A stretch of 64,000 nucleotides of DNA from Clavibacter michiganensis subsp. insidiosus (GCF_002240565.1 NZ_MZMO01000001.1:1674001-1738000); one strand, 5' to 3'. Counted from the first letter of the stretch, positions 51,282-61,696 are shown. Made by a program: numbers and translations. Notes: generated by a model not told the origin, from the sequence alone.

Positions 51282-51536
51282 ATGAAGACCGACATCCACC
51301 CCCAGTACGCCCCCGTCGTCTTCCGCGACCTCGCCTCCGGTGCGACCTTCCTCACGCGCTCCACCGTCGGCAGCTCCAAGACCATCGAGTGGGAGGACGG
51401 CAACACGTACCCCGTCATCGACGTCGAGATCTCGAGCGAGTCGCACCCGTTCTACACGGGCAAGCAGCGCATCATGGACTCCGCCGGCCGCGTCGAGAAG
51501 TTCAACTCGCGCTACGCGGGCTTCGGCAAGAAGTAG
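51282..51536 (+). CDS. rpmE2: 50S ribosomal protein L31 type B
   Basis: An 84-residue L31 of the cysteine-free (C-minus) type. It begins [16 protein letters not shown] and contains [28 protein letters not shown], the type B signature. It has no zinc-binding CxxC. In several bacteria the type B form replaces the zinc-binding one when zinc is scarce under Zur control; no convincing Zur box was seen upstream here. A strong terminator follows. Confidence 0.95.
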   Translation: MKTDIHPQYAPVVFRDLASGATFLTRSTVGSSKTIEWEDGNTYPVIDVEISSESHPFYTGKQRIMDSAGRVEKFNSRYAGFGKK

Positions 51537-51554
51537 CAGCCCACCCGCTGCACC

Positions 51555-51590
51555 ACGAAGGGCGCCCGGCTCCGGCCGGGCGCCCTTCGT
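51555..51590. terminator. Bidirectional terminator, rpmE2 / exonuclease
   Basis: Perfect 16-bp stem (ACGAAGGGCGCCCGGC / GCCGGGCGCCCTTCGT) with loop TCCG, between the rpmE2 stop and the minus-strand exonuclease stop. Confidence 0.85.
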
Positions 51591-51648
51591 CGTCCCCGAG
51601 GCGCCGCGCTCCCGCGACGGGCACGAGGGGCCGACGCCGGGGACCGGG

Positions 51649-52350
51649 TCAGGACCCGGCGTGCCGCTCGGGCCAGGCACCGGAGGTGGTGAACGCGGGA
51701 TCCCGCGTGCGCCGCATGTAGTCCTGGAAGCTCTCCGCCTGCACGCGCGACCAGTCGACCTGGCGGTCGTGCAGGTCGAGGACGGGGATGTCGAGCTGGT
51801 CGGCGTAGCGACCGGCGATGGCCTGGGCGACGCGACCCGCGGCGATGGCATCGGCGCCGGCGTCGTGCGCGTCGTCGAGGCGCACGCCGTAGTGCTCGGC
51901 CGCGACGGACAGGGTGCGCTTGCCGCGGCGGTAGGTGTCCACCGCCTTGTCGATGACGAGCGGGTCGATGACGGGGCCGGTGTCGCGCAGCGGCTCCACC
52001 CCGTGCCGCACGGCCTCGCGGTTGAGCAGGGTGAGGTCGTAGGGCGCGTTGTAGACCACGAGGGCGAGGCCCCGGGCGAACATGTCGCGGATGGTCGTGA
52101 CGATCTCGAGCACGACCGCGCCGGCGTCGCGCCCCTCGGCCCGGGCGCGCTCCGTGGTGACGCCGTGGATGGCCGCCGCGCCCGCGGGGATCTCGACGCC
52201 GGGATCCGCCAGCCAGTCGTGCCGTTCGGTGACCTGCCCGTCCGCGTCGAGCACGACGATGCACGCCGTGACGATGCGGGCGGTCTCGACGTCCACCCCC
52301 GTCGTCTCGAGGTCGAAGGAGGCGAGGGAGTGGTGCCAGCGGGAGCTCAT
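51649..52350 (-). CDS. DnaQ-like 3'-5' exonuclease (DEDDh family)
   Basis: A 233-residue exonuclease of the DNA polymerase III epsilon superfamily. Exo I is FDLETTG (D13, E15), Exo II is VYNAPYDLTLL, and Exo III is the AHDAGADA region with the DEDDh His and Asp. It is a stand-alone domain without a polymerase; actinobacteria carry several such proteins and this one need not be the replicative proofreader. ATG at 52350 follows TAGCAT by 7 bases, a leaderless start within the end of treS. Confidence 0.88.
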   Translation of the reverse strand: MSSRWHHSLASFDLETTGVDVETARIVTACIVVLDADGQVTERHDWLADPGVEIPAGAAAIHGVTTERARAEGRDAGAVVLEIVTTIRDMFARGLALVVYNAPYDLTLLNREAVRHGVEPLRDTGPVIDPLVIDKAVDTYRRGKRTLSVAAEHYGVRLDDAHDAGADAIAAGRVAQAIAGRYADQLDIPVLDLHDRQVDWSRVQAESFQDYMRRTRDPAFTTSGAWPERHAGS

Positions 52351-52360
52351 CCTGTAGATG

Positions 52361-54082
<1,722 letters not shown>

Positions 54083-54139
54083 GGTTCTCCTCATGGGCGC
54101 GACGGGGGCGTCGACTCGGGGCGGGAAGGCTCGATCGCC

Positions 54140-54145
54140 ACTCTA
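54140..54145 (-). promoter_or_regulatory. Putative -10 for treS
   Basis: TAGAGT on the minus strand, with a leader of about 50 bases. Confidence 0.5.
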
Positions 54146-54204
54146 GGCGGGGCGCGCCGGTGGCCGGCCCCGGCGCGCCAGGGGGCGCGGGCGGCACCCG
54201 CTCG

Positions 54205-54210
54205 TAGACT
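54205..54210 (+). promoter_or_regulatory. -10 element, leaderless, for alpha/beta hydrolase
   Basis: TAGACT, then CGTCCCCG (8 bases), then ATG at 54219. It is nearly identical to the block before the ABC ATPase gene at 50336. Confidence 0.65.
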
Positions 54211-54218
54211 CGTCCCCG

Positions 54219-55115
54219 ATGACCGTCCCCTCGCCCTACGCCGCCCAGCTCGACCGCATCCCCGTGGTCCGCCGCACCGTCGACCTCCTCGGGAGCCGCA
54301 CCGCCTGGTGGGAGTACGGGCCCGCCGACGCGCCGCAGGTGCTCGTCGTCGTGCACGGCTTCCGCGGGGACCACCACGGGCTCGAGCCGGTCGTCGCGCA
54401 GCTGCCGGGCGTGCGGATCCTCTCGCCCGACCTGCCCGGCTTCGGCGACTCGACGCCACTCGTCGACGCGCGGCACGACATCGCCGGGTACTCCGCGTGG
54501 CTGCGGGCGTTCGTCGACGCGACCGGCACGCGCGAGGCGACCGCGCTCGGCCACTCCTTCGGATCGATCGTCGTCGCGGCGGCGCTCGCGGACGGCCTGC
54601 CGAGCCCGCGCGCGATCCTCGTGAACCCGATCGCGGCGCCCGCGCTGGAGGGGCCGCGGGGGATCCTCACCCGGCTCGCCGTGCTCTACTACCGCGCCGC
54701 CGCCGTGCTGCCCGAGCGCGCGGGCTTCGGCCTGCTGCGCAACCGCGCCATCGTCCGGGTGATGAGCGAGGCCATGGCGAAGACGCGCGACCGGTCGCTC
54801 CGCCGCTGGATCAACGACCAGCACGACCGCTTCTTCAGCGCCTTCAGCGACCGCCGCGTCGTGCTCGAGGCGTTCCGCGCGTCGGTGTCGTCGGACGTGA
54901 GCACGTACGCCGCGCGCGTCGCCGTGCCCGTGCTGCTCGTCGCCGCCGAGCGGGACGACATCACGCCCGTCGCCGCGCAGCACCGGCTGCAGCGCCTGTT
55001 CGCGGACGCGCGGCTCGAGGTGATCCCGCGGGTCGGGCACCTCATCCACTACGAGACGCCCCGGGAGGCGGCCGGCTCGATCCGCGCGTTCCTGGACGAG
55101 GGGAGCGCGTCATGA
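54219..55115 (+). CDS. Alpha/beta-hydrolase
   Basis: A 298-residue serine hydrolase. The oxyanion region is VVVHGFRGDHHGL, the nucleophile elbow is LGHSFGS, the acid is in LVAAERDDITP, and the catalytic His is in RVGHLIHYE. No signal peptide is present. Its end overlaps a glycosyltransferase by 4 bases (ATGA), suggesting a joint role in lipid or cell-surface glycan metabolism, but the substrate is not evident. Confidence 0.85.
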   Translation: MTVPSPYAAQLDRIPVVRRTVDLLGSRTAWWEYGPADAPQVLVVVHGFRGDHHGLEPVVAQLPGVRILSPDLPGFGDSTPLVDARHDIAGYSAWLRAFVDATGTREATALGHSFGSIVVAAALADGLPSPRAILVNPIAAPALEGPRGILTRLAVLYYRAAAVLPERAGFGLLRNRAIVRVMSEAMAKTRDRSLRRWINDQHDRFFSAFSDRRVVLEAFRASVSSDVSTYAARVAVPVLLVAAERDDITPVAAQHRLQRLFADARLEVIPRVGHLIHYETPREAAGSIRAFLDEGSAS

Positions 55116-56206
55116 GGCTCGTGTTCGACTGCAGGTACACGCGCATCGGCCGGCACGACGGGATCAGCCGCTACGGCGCCGAGCTCGTCGCCCGGCTCGG
55201 CGCGCGGTTCGACGTGACCATGCTCATCAGCGACCACCGCCAGCTCGCGCTCCTGCCCGACCTGCCGTGGCAGCTGGTCAGCTCGCCGACCGGTCCGCGG
55301 GAGCCGTGGCTCGCCCGACGCGTCTCGCGGATGGCGCCCGACGTCGTCTACAGCCCCATGCAGACGATGGGATCGCGCGGGCGCACCTACCCGCTCGTGC
55401 TCACGCTGCACGACCTCATCTACTACCGGCACCGGCGACCCCCGCGCGACCTGCCCGCGCCCGTGCGCGCGCTCTGGCGGGCCTTCCACTTGGCGTGGTG
55501 GCCGCAGCGGCTGCTGCTCGACCGGGCCGACGCGATCGTGACGGTCAGCGAGACGACGCGCGGCCTCATCCGCGCGCACCGCCTGACCACGAAGCCCGTG
55601 GTCGTCGTGCCGAACGCGGCCGAGCTGGCGCCCGCGCCCGACGGCAGCCCGGACGCACCGCGCGAGGCGTCGGCCGAGCGCACGCTCGTCTACATGGGCT
55701 CCTACATGCCCTACAAGAACGTCGAGACGCTCGTGCACGCGGCCGACGACCTGCCCGACCACGAGCTGCACCTCATGAGCCGCATCGCCGCGCCGGAACG
55801 CGAGCGGCTGGAGTCGATCGCGGACGGGGCGCGGCTCGTGTTCCGCGACGGCGCGAGCGACGAGGAGTACGCGCGGACGCTCCGGCGCGCGACCGCCCTG
55901 CTGACGGCGTCGCGCGACGAGGGGTTCGGGATCCCCGTGATCGAGGCCATGAGCGTCGGCCTGCCCGTGGTGGTCAGCGACATCCCGATCTTCCGCGAGA
56001 TCGGGGGCGACGCGGCCGTGTACGTGGACCCGGACGACGCCGAGGGGTTCGCCGCGGCCGTGCGCGCGCTGGAGGACCCGGACGAGTGGCGGCGGCGCTC
56101 GGCGGCGTGCATCGCCCGCGCCGCCGAGTACGACTGGGACCGGTCGGCCGAGGCGCTCGGCGACCTCCTCGAGCAGGTCGCCCGGACGGGGCGGCGCGGG
56201 ACCTGA
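55112..56206 (+). CDS. Glycosyltransferase family 4 (GT-B)
   Basis: A 364-residue GT-B enzyme. The N-terminal MRLVFDCRYTRIGRHDGISRYGAEL is typical of GT4 mannosyl/galactosyl transferases. The C-terminal donor domain has LVYMGSYMPYKNVETLV and SRDEGFGIPVIEAMSVGLPVVVSD (the E(x)7E region). No membrane segment is seen. Co-translated with the upstream hydrolase. Donor and acceptor are unknown. Confidence 0.87.
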   Translation: MRLVFDCRYTRIGRHDGISRYGAELVARLGARFDVTMLISDHRQLALLPDLPWQLVSSPTGPREPWLARRVSRMAPDVVYSPMQTMGSRGRTYPLVLTLHDLIYYRHRRPPRDLPAPVRALWRAFHLAWWPQRLLLDRADAIVTVSETTRGLIRAHRLTTKPVVVVPNAAELAPAPDGSPDAPREASAERTLVYMGSYMPYKNVETLVHAADDLPDHELHLMSRIAAPERERLESIADGARLVFRDGASDEEYARTLRRATALLTASRDEGFGIPVIEAMSVGLPVVVSDIPIFREIGGDAAVYVDPDDAEGFAAAVRALEDPDEWRRRSAACIARAAEYDWDRSAEALGDLLEQVARTGRRGT

Positions 56207-56248
56207 GCAGGCGGGCCGCCGTCCGCCGCGGCGGGGGAGCGGTGCGGA

Positions 56249-56884
56249 TCAGGCCCGGCGCGCCGGGTCGAGGTCGGCGATCGCGCCGAGGTCGGCCACG
56301 CCGCCGAAGCGCAGGAGCGACAGCTCCCCGTCGACCACGCCGAACGTGTGGGCGGAGCCGTTCTCGATCATGGGCCCGGGTCGGCTGCCGAGCGACGCGT
56401 CGAGGCTGCGAGCCAGCGCCGCGATCACGCCGCCGTGCGACACCGCGATGATCGAGCCGCCGGGGTGCCGTTCCGCGAGCCGCAGGAGCGCGGCGCCGGC
56501 CCGCGCGGTGACCGACTCCACGGTCTCCCGGCCGGGGACGTCGCCGTCCGGGAAGCGCGCCTCGATCTCCGCGTGCGTGAGACCCTCCGCGAGGCCGTAG
56601 CGGCGCTCGGCGAGCGCGGGCTCCGGCAGCGGACCCGACGCGGGCGCGCCGCCGAGCGCGAGGTGCTCCGCGATGATCGACGCGGTCTCGAAGGCGCGGC
56701 TCAGCGGGCTCGCGTGCACCGCGTCCCAGCCCGCGCCGCCCGCGACCGCCGCGGCGAGCAGCGCGCCCGCGGTGGCGGCCTGCGCGCGGCCGGTGTCGTC
56801 GAGCGGGATGTCGCTGGATCCCTGCACGCGCCGCTCCACGTTCCACGCGGTGCGGCCGTGGCGGACGAGCACGATCCGCGTCAC
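56249..56884 (-). CDS. Histidine phosphatase family protein
   Basis: A 211-residue phosphoglycerate mutase-like phosphatase. The catalytic motif LVRHGRTAWN (H9), ASPLSRAFETA, the acid in PEPALAERRYGLAEG and the second His in IIAVSHGGVIAAL are all present. Such proteins include cofactor-independent phosphatases of sugars, nucleotides or acid phosphatases; the substrate is unknown. GTG at 56884 overlaps the sirtuin stop (GTGA), so it is co-translated. Confidence 0.88.
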   Translation of the reverse strand: MTRIVLVRHGRTAWNVERRVQGSSDIPLDDTGRAQAATAGALLAAAVAGGAGWDAVHASPLSRAFETASIIAEHLALGGAPASGPLPEPALAERRYGLAEGLTHAEIEARFPDGDVPGRETVESVTARAGAALLRLAERHPGGSIIAVSHGGVIAALARSLDASLGSRPGPMIENGSAHTFGVVDGELSLLRFGGVADLGAIADLDPARRA

Positions 56885-57735
56885 GACGCCAGCTCCGTCG
56901 CGATCGCGCGGAGGGTCTCGCTCGTGCCGCCCTCGAGGCGCACGGTGGCGCGGGTGTCGCCCTTGGTGCTGCCGCGGTTGAGGATCACGATCGGCATGCG
57001 GCTCCTCCGGGCGATCTCGAGCAGGCGGATGCCGGAGTTGACCGCGAGGGACGATCCGGCGATGAGGAGCACGTCGGCGTCCGAGACGATGGCGCTCGCG
57101 TCGCGGAAGCGCTCCGTGGGCACGAGCTCGCCGAAGAAGACCACGTCGGGCTTGAGCATGCCGCCGCAGACGCTGCACACGGGGATCCGGAACCGGTCGA
57201 CGTCGTGTACCTGCGCGTCGCCGTCCGGGTTGAGCTCCACCGCGTCGGGCTGGTCGAGCCACGGGTTCTCGGCGCTGATGCGGTCCGCGATCGCGGAGCG
57301 CGCGTAGGCCTGCCCGCAGTCGAGGCAGAGGACGCGGTCGAGCGAGCCGTGCAGGTCGACCACGCGACGGGATCCGGCGCGCTCGTGCAGGCCGTCGACG
57401 TTCTGCGTGACCAGGCCACCCACCACGCCGGCCGCCTCCAGGTCGGCGAGCGCCCGGTGCCCGTCGTTGGGCCGCGCGGAGCTGAAGGCCTTCCAGCCGA
57501 GGTGCCCGCCCGCCCAGTAGCGGCGGCGGAAGTCGTCGCCCTCGCTGCGGAACTGCTGGAAGGTCATGGGGTTCCGCTTCGGGGCGCCCTCGCCCCGGTA
57601 GTCGGGGATGCCCGAGTCGGTGCTGAGGCCGGCGCCCGTGAGGACGGCGGTGCGGCGGCCGCGCATCAGCTCGACCGCCTCGGCGATCGTGGACCCCGCG
57701 GGGGGTCGGGGAACGTCTCGGAGAGCGGTGCTCAT
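56881..57735 (-). CDS. Sir2 family NAD-dependent protein deacylase
   Basis: A 284-residue sirtuin. The NAD site is GAGLSTDSGIPDYR (residues 34-47), with TQNVDGLHERAG, the catalytic His in VVDLHGSLD, and zinc Cys pairs CLDC and CSVC. FGELVP and LLIAGSSLAVNSG complete the Rossmann fold. It lacks the Tyr/Arg pair (YxxR) that marks the desuccinylase class as far as I can see, so deacetylase is the simpler call. ATG at 57735 follows GGGAGG. Divergent from the SpoU methyltransferase. Confidence 0.92.
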   Translation of the reverse strand: MSTALRDVPRPPAGSTIAEAVELMRGRRTAVLTGAGLSTDSGIPDYRGEGAPKRNPMTFQQFRSEGDDFRRRYWAGGHLGWKAFSSARPNDGHRALADLEAAGVVGGLVTQNVDGLHERAGSRRVVDLHGSLDRVLCLDCGQAYARSAIADRISAENPWLDQPDAVELNPDGDAQVHDVDRFRIPVCSVCGGMLKPDVVFFGELVPTERFRDASAIVSDADVLLIAGSSLAVNSGIRLLEIARRSRMPIVILNRGSTKGDTRATVRLEGGTSETLRAIATELAS

Positions 57736-57810
57736 GGGGCCTCCCGGTGCCGAGCTGGCGCCCCGGCCCGTCGGCGGGCGGCGACGGGGCAGGGCATCAT
57801 TGTCCTGTCG

Positions 57811-57820
57811 AGTCTAGACA
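57811..57820. promoter_or_regulatory. Overlapping divergent -10 elements, sirtuin / SpoU methyltransferase
   Basis: The sequence AGTCTAGACA gives TAGACA on the plus strand (57815-57820) and TAGACT on the minus strand (57816-57811). Leaders would be about 65-70 bases on each side. The centre is a GTCTAGAC palindrome-like core. Confidence 0.5.
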
Positions 57821-57890
57821 GCGCATCCCCGCGACGGCTCCGCGCGAAGTGGCTCCGCACCCCTCGAGGGCGGACCGAGAGAGGACCGGC

Positions 57891-58700
57891 GTGCACATCC
57901 ACCGCATCGAGGACCTCTCCTCCCCGGGCCTCGAGGACTACTCGCGGCTCACCGACGTGGCCCTCCGCCGCGTGAGCGAGCCCGCGGGCGGCCTCTACAT
58001 CGCCGAGTCGACCAAGGTCATGGGCCGCGCGCTCGCCGCCGGGCACGTGCCGCGCTCGGTCCTCGTGCAGGAGCAGTGGCTCGACGACGTGGCCCCGCTG
58101 CTCGCGGGCTTCCCCGACGTGCCCGTCTTCGTGGGCGCGGCCGCGGTGCTCGAGCGCCTCACGGGCTACAACCTGCACCGCGGGGCGCTCGCCGCGATGC
58201 ACCGCCCGCCCCTGCCCGCGGTCGCCGACGTCCTGCGGGACGCGCGCCGGGTCGTCGTGCTGGAGGACATCGTCGACCACACGAACGTCGGCGCGATCTT
58301 CCGCGCGGTCGCGGGCATCGGCGCGGACGCCGTGCTGATCACCCCGCGCTGCGCCGACCCGCTCTACCGGCGGAGCGTGCGCGTGAGCATGGGCACCGTG
58401 CTGCAGGTGCCGTGGACCCGGCTGCCCGAGTGGCCCGAGGCCGCGCCGCTCCTGCACGAGGCCGGCTTCCACCTCGCCGCGCTCGCCCTGGAGGACGACG
58501 CGGTGACCCTCGACGCCTTCGCGGTGGATCCGCCCGAGCGGATCGCGCTCGTCCTCGGCACCGAGGGCGACGGCCTCAGCCGGCACGCGCTCCGCCACGC
58601 GGACTCGACCGTCGTGATCCCCATGCTGCACGGAGTCGACTCGCTCAACGTGGCCGCGGCGAGCGCCGTCGCCCTCTACGCGCTGCGGGTCCCCGCGTGA
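57891..58700 (+). CDS. TrmH/SpoU family RNA 2'-O-methyltransferase
   Basis: A 269-residue SPOUT methyltransferase. Motif 1 is EDIVDHTNVGAIFRAVAG, motif 2 is ALVLGTEGDGLS, and motif 3 is IPMLHGVDSLNVAAASAVALY. The N-terminal substrate-binding extension (about 100 residues) fits the rRNA-modifying members. GTG at 57891 has GAGAGGA upstream; the frame extends further but without homology. Its stop overlaps the carboxypeptidase start (GTGA). The target RNA is unknown. Confidence 0.9.
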   Translation: MHIHRIEDLSSPGLEDYSRLTDVALRRVSEPAGGLYIAESTKVMGRALAAGHVPRSVLVQEQWLDDVAPLLAGFPDVPVFVGAAAVLERLTGYNLHRGALAAMHRPPLPAVADVLRDARRVVVLEDIVDHTNVGAIFRAVAGIGADAVLITPRCADPLYRRSVRVSMGTVLQVPWTRLPEWPEAAPLLHEAGFHLAALALEDDAVTLDAFAVDPPERIALVLGTEGDGLSRHALRHADSTVVIPMLHGVDSLNVAAASAVALYALRVPA

Positions 58701-59911
58701 GCCGCGCCCGCCGCCTCACGCTGGCCGGCGTCGCCGCGGCGCTCGTGGCCTCGGCGGGCGTGTACGTGCCCGTCACCCTCACGGCGGATCCGCCGGCCGC
58801 GGTCGCGCAGGTCGACGCGCCGTCGCCCGTCGTCAACGTCCCGACGCCCGAGACCTGGCCCGCCGAGGGGGTCTCCGCCGTCGGCGCCATCGGGTTCGAC
58901 GGCGTGCTCGCGACGGACGACCAGGATCCGACGCCCCGGCCGATGGCCAGCATCACCAAGACGGTGACCGCGCTCGTCGTGCTGGAGACCAAGCCGCTCG
59001 CGGCCGGGGAGGACGGGCCGCAGGTCACCTTCACGGCCGAGGACGAGGCGCTCCGCGGCGAGATCCTCCAGCAGGACGGCATCGTCGAGCCCGCCGTCCC
59101 GGGCACGAGCCTCTCGGAGCGCGACCTCCTGGAGGGCGCGCTGCTCGCGAGCGCCAACAACTACGCGGCGGCGCTCGGGGTCTGGGCGTACGGCTCGAAC
59201 GACGCCTTCGTCGCGGCCGCGAACGTCTGGCTCGCCGAGCACGGGCTCACGGGCACGCACGTGGCCGACGCGATGGGGCTCTCGCCCCAGACCGTGAGCA
59301 CGACGGCCGACCTCGTCCGCATCGGCGAGATGGTGCTCGCCGACCCCGTGCTCGCGGACATCGTCGACCAGCGCAGCGCCGACGTGGCGGGCGTGGGGAA
59401 CGTCGAGAACCGCAACCTGCTGGCGGGCGTCCCGGGCTTCCGCGGGATCAAGACGGGGACGCTGGAGCAGGCCGGGAAGTGCCTGCTCTGGGCGGTGGAC
59501 ACGAAGGTGGGCGACCGCGACGTGACCCTCGTCGGCGTGACGCTCGGCGCGAAGGACCACGCGGAGCTGGCCCGGCAGGTGACCGCGCTGCTGCCGACGG
59601 TCTCGGCGAACCTGCACGTCGTGCGGGTGGCCGTCGCGGGGGAGCCGTTCGCCGACTACACGACCGCGTGGGGCGCGACTGCGCAGGCCGTCGCCGCCGC
59701 GGACGAGTCGCTGCTCGTGTGGGGAGACACGCCCGTCACCACGACCGTGGAGGCGTCCGGATCCGGCGAGGCCGCCGCGGGCACCGAGGTCGGCGCGGCG
59801 ACGGTCACCGCCGGGCAGCAGACCGTGCGCGTGCCGCTCGCCCTCGACCGCGACATCCCCGGCCCCGACGGCTGGTGGCGCCTCGGCAACCCGGGCGAGC
59901 TGCTCGGCTGA
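58697..59911 (+). CDS. D-alanyl-D-alanine carboxypeptidase-like protein (peptidase S11)
   Basis: A 404-residue penicillin-binding protein. The N-terminus (about residues 5-30, RRLTLAGVAAALVASAGV) is a signal or anchor segment. Active-site motifs are S85-ITK-88, SAN in LLASANNYAAAL, and KTG in GIKTGTLEQAG, in the DacA order. The C-terminal 100 residues are a beta-rich extension. It trims peptidoglycan stem peptides outside the membrane. The overlap with the methyltransferase gene is translational rather than functional. Confidence 0.88.
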   Translation: MSRARRLTLAGVAAALVASAGVYVPVTLTADPPAAVAQVDAPSPVVNVPTPETWPAEGVSAVGAIGFDGVLATDDQDPTPRPMASITKTVTALVVLETKPLAAGEDGPQVTFTAEDEALRGEILQQDGIVEPAVPGTSLSERDLLEGALLASANNYAAALGVWAYGSNDAFVAAANVWLAEHGLTGTHVADAMGLSPQTVSTTADLVRIGEMVLADPVLADIVDQRSADVAGVGNVENRNLLAGVPGFRGIKTGTLEQAGKCLLWAVDTKVGDRDVTLVGVTLGAKDHAELARQVTALLPTVSANLHVVRVAVAGEPFADYTTAWGATAQAVAAADESLLVWGDTPVTTTVEASGSGEAAAGTEVGAATVTAGQQTVRVPLALDRDIPGPDGWWRLGNPGELLG

Positions 59912-59926
59912 GGATCCTCCTGCCGG

Positions 59927-60718
59927 TCAGCTCCCCGCGTCGACGCGCGTCCACGGCGACGCGTCGGGCCGCTTGGCCGTGCGCCCGTCGCCCGAGGACT
60001 GGTGGCGGAGGCGCCGCAGCACCCAGGGCACGAAGTAGGAGCGCGCCCAGTCGATGTCGCCGGCGCGCGCCTGGCTCCAGGTGCGCGGCGGCAGCGGCTC
60101 GGGCTTCAGCGGCTCGAGGTCGTTCTCCACGGCGAGCGCCTGCAGCACCATGCGCGCCACGGTGTGGTGCCCGAGCGGCGCGAGGTGCAGCCGGTCGACG
60201 TCCCACATGCGCGGGTCCTGGATCTCGGTGAGCGACCACTGGTCGGCCACGATGCAGTCGTGCCGCGCGGCGACCGCGCGGATGTCCTCGTTGTAGATCG
60301 CGACCTTGCCGCGGAGGCGCCCGAAGACGGGGGAGAACTTGACGTCGGTGCCCGTGAAGAGCACCACGGTCGCGCCCTCGGAGGAGAGCCGCGCGACCAT
60401 GCCGTCGAGGCGCTCCGCGAGGCGGTCGGGATCCGCGCCGGGCCGGAGGATGTCGTTGCCGCCCGCCGAGAGCGAGACGAGGTCGGGGTGCAGCGCGAGC
60501 GCCGGCTCCACCTGCTCGTCCGCGATCTGCCCGAGGAGGCGCCCGCGGATCGCGAGGTTCGCGTAGGAGAAGCCCTCGACCTGGTCGGCCAGCACCTCGG
60601 CCACCCGGTCGGCCCACCCGCGGTGCCCGCCGGGGCTGCCGGGCTCGGGGTCGCCGATGCCCTCCGTGAAGGAGTCGCCGAGGGCGACGTAGCGGCGCCA
60701 GGGGTGGGGCTGGGTCAT
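59927..60718 (-). CDS. SGNH/GDSL-type esterase
   Basis: A 263-residue SGNH hydrolase. Block I is VALGDSFTEGIGD (S16), block II Gly is in YANLAIRGR, block III is SAGGNDILRPG, and block V is DRLHLAPLGHH with the Asp-x-x-His pair. No signal peptide, so it is cytoplasmic. AAGGA precedes the ATG. It is convergent with the carboxypeptidase gene over 15 bases. The substrate is unknown; acyl esters are usual. Confidence 0.88.
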   Translation of the reverse strand: MTQPHPWRRYVALGDSFTEGIGDPEPGSPGGHRGWADRVAEVLADQVEGFSYANLAIRGRLLGQIADEQVEPALALHPDLVSLSAGGNDILRPGADPDRLAERLDGMVARLSSEGATVVLFTGTDVKFSPVFGRLRGKVAIYNEDIRAVAARHDCIVADQWSLTEIQDPRMWDVDRLHLAPLGHHTVARMVLQALAVENDLEPLKPEPLPPRTWSQARAGDIDWARSYFVPWVLRRLRHQSSGDGRTAKRPDASPWTRVDAGS

Positions 60719-60745
60719 GCGGGTCCTTCCGGGTGGGTCGCTCCC

Positions 60746-60751
60746 ATCATA
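60746..60751 (-). promoter_or_regulatory. -10 element for SGNH hydrolase
   Basis: TATGAT on the minus strand, with a leader of about 20 bases carrying AAGGA. Confidence 0.5.
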
Positions 60752-60798
60752 GGAACGCCCGCGCGCGCCCCTCGGGAATGCCGGCCCGCACCCATTGG

Positions 60799-60810
60799 TT
60801 GAGCCTTCAA
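60799..60810. promoter_or_regulatory. Short inverted repeat upstream of the glyoxalase-fold gene
   Basis: TTGA-GCCT-TCAA, 35 bases before the ATG at 60845, within an A+T-richer patch (GGTTGAGCCTTCAAGCAACT). A MarR-type regulator site is possible; no such regulator gene is in the window. Confidence 0.3.
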
Positions 60811-60844
60811 GCAACTGGATGCACCGCCCGAGGAACGAGGACCC

Positions 60845-61696
60845 ATGCCCGACCTGCTCTCCGCCGACACGACCATGGGGCCCGTGACCCTGCTCGTCGG
60901 CGACCTCGACCGCATGACCGCCTACTACCGCGACGCCGTCGGCCTCGAGCAGCTCGACGAGGGGACGGGGTCCACGACGCTCGGGCGCGGGGGAGCGCCC
61001 GCGGTGGTCCTCGAGCCCGCGCGCGGCCTCGACCTCCCGAGCCCGGGGAACGCGGGCCTCTTCCACACGGCCGTGCTCTTCGACGAGCCCGCCGCGCTCG
61101 CCCGCTCCGTCGCCTCGCTCGCGCAGCGCGCCCCCGGCACCTTCGCGGGCAGCGCCGACCACCTCGTGAGCCGCGCCTTCTACTTCACGGACCCCGAGGG
61201 CAACGGCGTCGAGCTCTACACCGACCGCCCCCGCGACGAGTGGACGTGGCAGGACGGGCGGGTGGTCATGGACTCGCTCCGGCTCGACCCGAACGCGTTC
61301 CTCCGCGACGAGCTCGCGCCGGTCGCCGACGCCGCGTCCGACGCGGCGGGCATCGGCCACGTGCACCTCCAGGTGGGCGACACGGAGACCGCGGGCGCGT
61401 TCTACGTCGACACGCTCGGCTTCGAGCTGGTCGCGGGGTGGCACGGATCCGCGATCTTCGTCTCCGCCGGCGGATACCACCACCACATGGCCATGAACAC
61501 GTGGAACAGCCGCGGCGCCGGCCGGCGTCCCGCGACGCTCGGGCTCGGCACCGTGCGCATCGAGGTGCCCACGCGCGACGAGGTCGTGGCGGTGGACGCG
61601 CGCCTCCGGGCCGCCGGCGTCGCCACGCGCGACGACGGCCGGTCCCTCGCCTTCGAGGACCCGTGGGGCAACGCGCTGGTGCTGTCCGCCGCCTGA
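60845..61696 (+). CDS. Two-domain VOC (glyoxalase/extradiol dioxygenase-like) protein
   Basis: A 283-residue protein with two VOC repeats. The first (about residues 12-130) has GPVTLLVGDLDRMTAYYRDAVGLEQL and ends in YFTDPEGNGVELYTDRP. The second (about 160-280) has GHVHLQVGDTETAGAFYVDTLGFELV, YHHHMAMNTWNSRG and LAFEDPWGNALVL. It resembles catechol-2,3-dioxygenase-like CatE proteins of Gram-positives. A ring-cleavage activity is possible but unproven. GAGGA lies upstream of the ATG. Confidence 0.87.
   Translation: MPDLLSADTTMGPVTLLVGDLDRMTAYYRDAVGLEQLDEGTGSTTLGRGGAPAVVLEPARGLDLPSPGNAGLFHTAVLFDEPAALARSVASLAQRAPGTFAGSADHLVSRAFYFTDPEGNGVELYTDRPRDEWTWQDGRVVMDSLRLDPNAFLRDELAPVADAASDAAGIGHVHLQVGDTETAGAFYVDTLGFELVAGWHGSAIFVSAGGYHHHMAMNTWNSRGAGRRPATLGLGTVRIEVPTRDEVVAVDARLRAAGVATRDDGRSLAFEDPWGNALVLSAA

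Noticed and set aside
54083..54094. ATG at 54094 as the treS start
   Set aside because: The AGGAG lies between it and the GTG at 54082, which is the better-placed start. The difference is only four residues.
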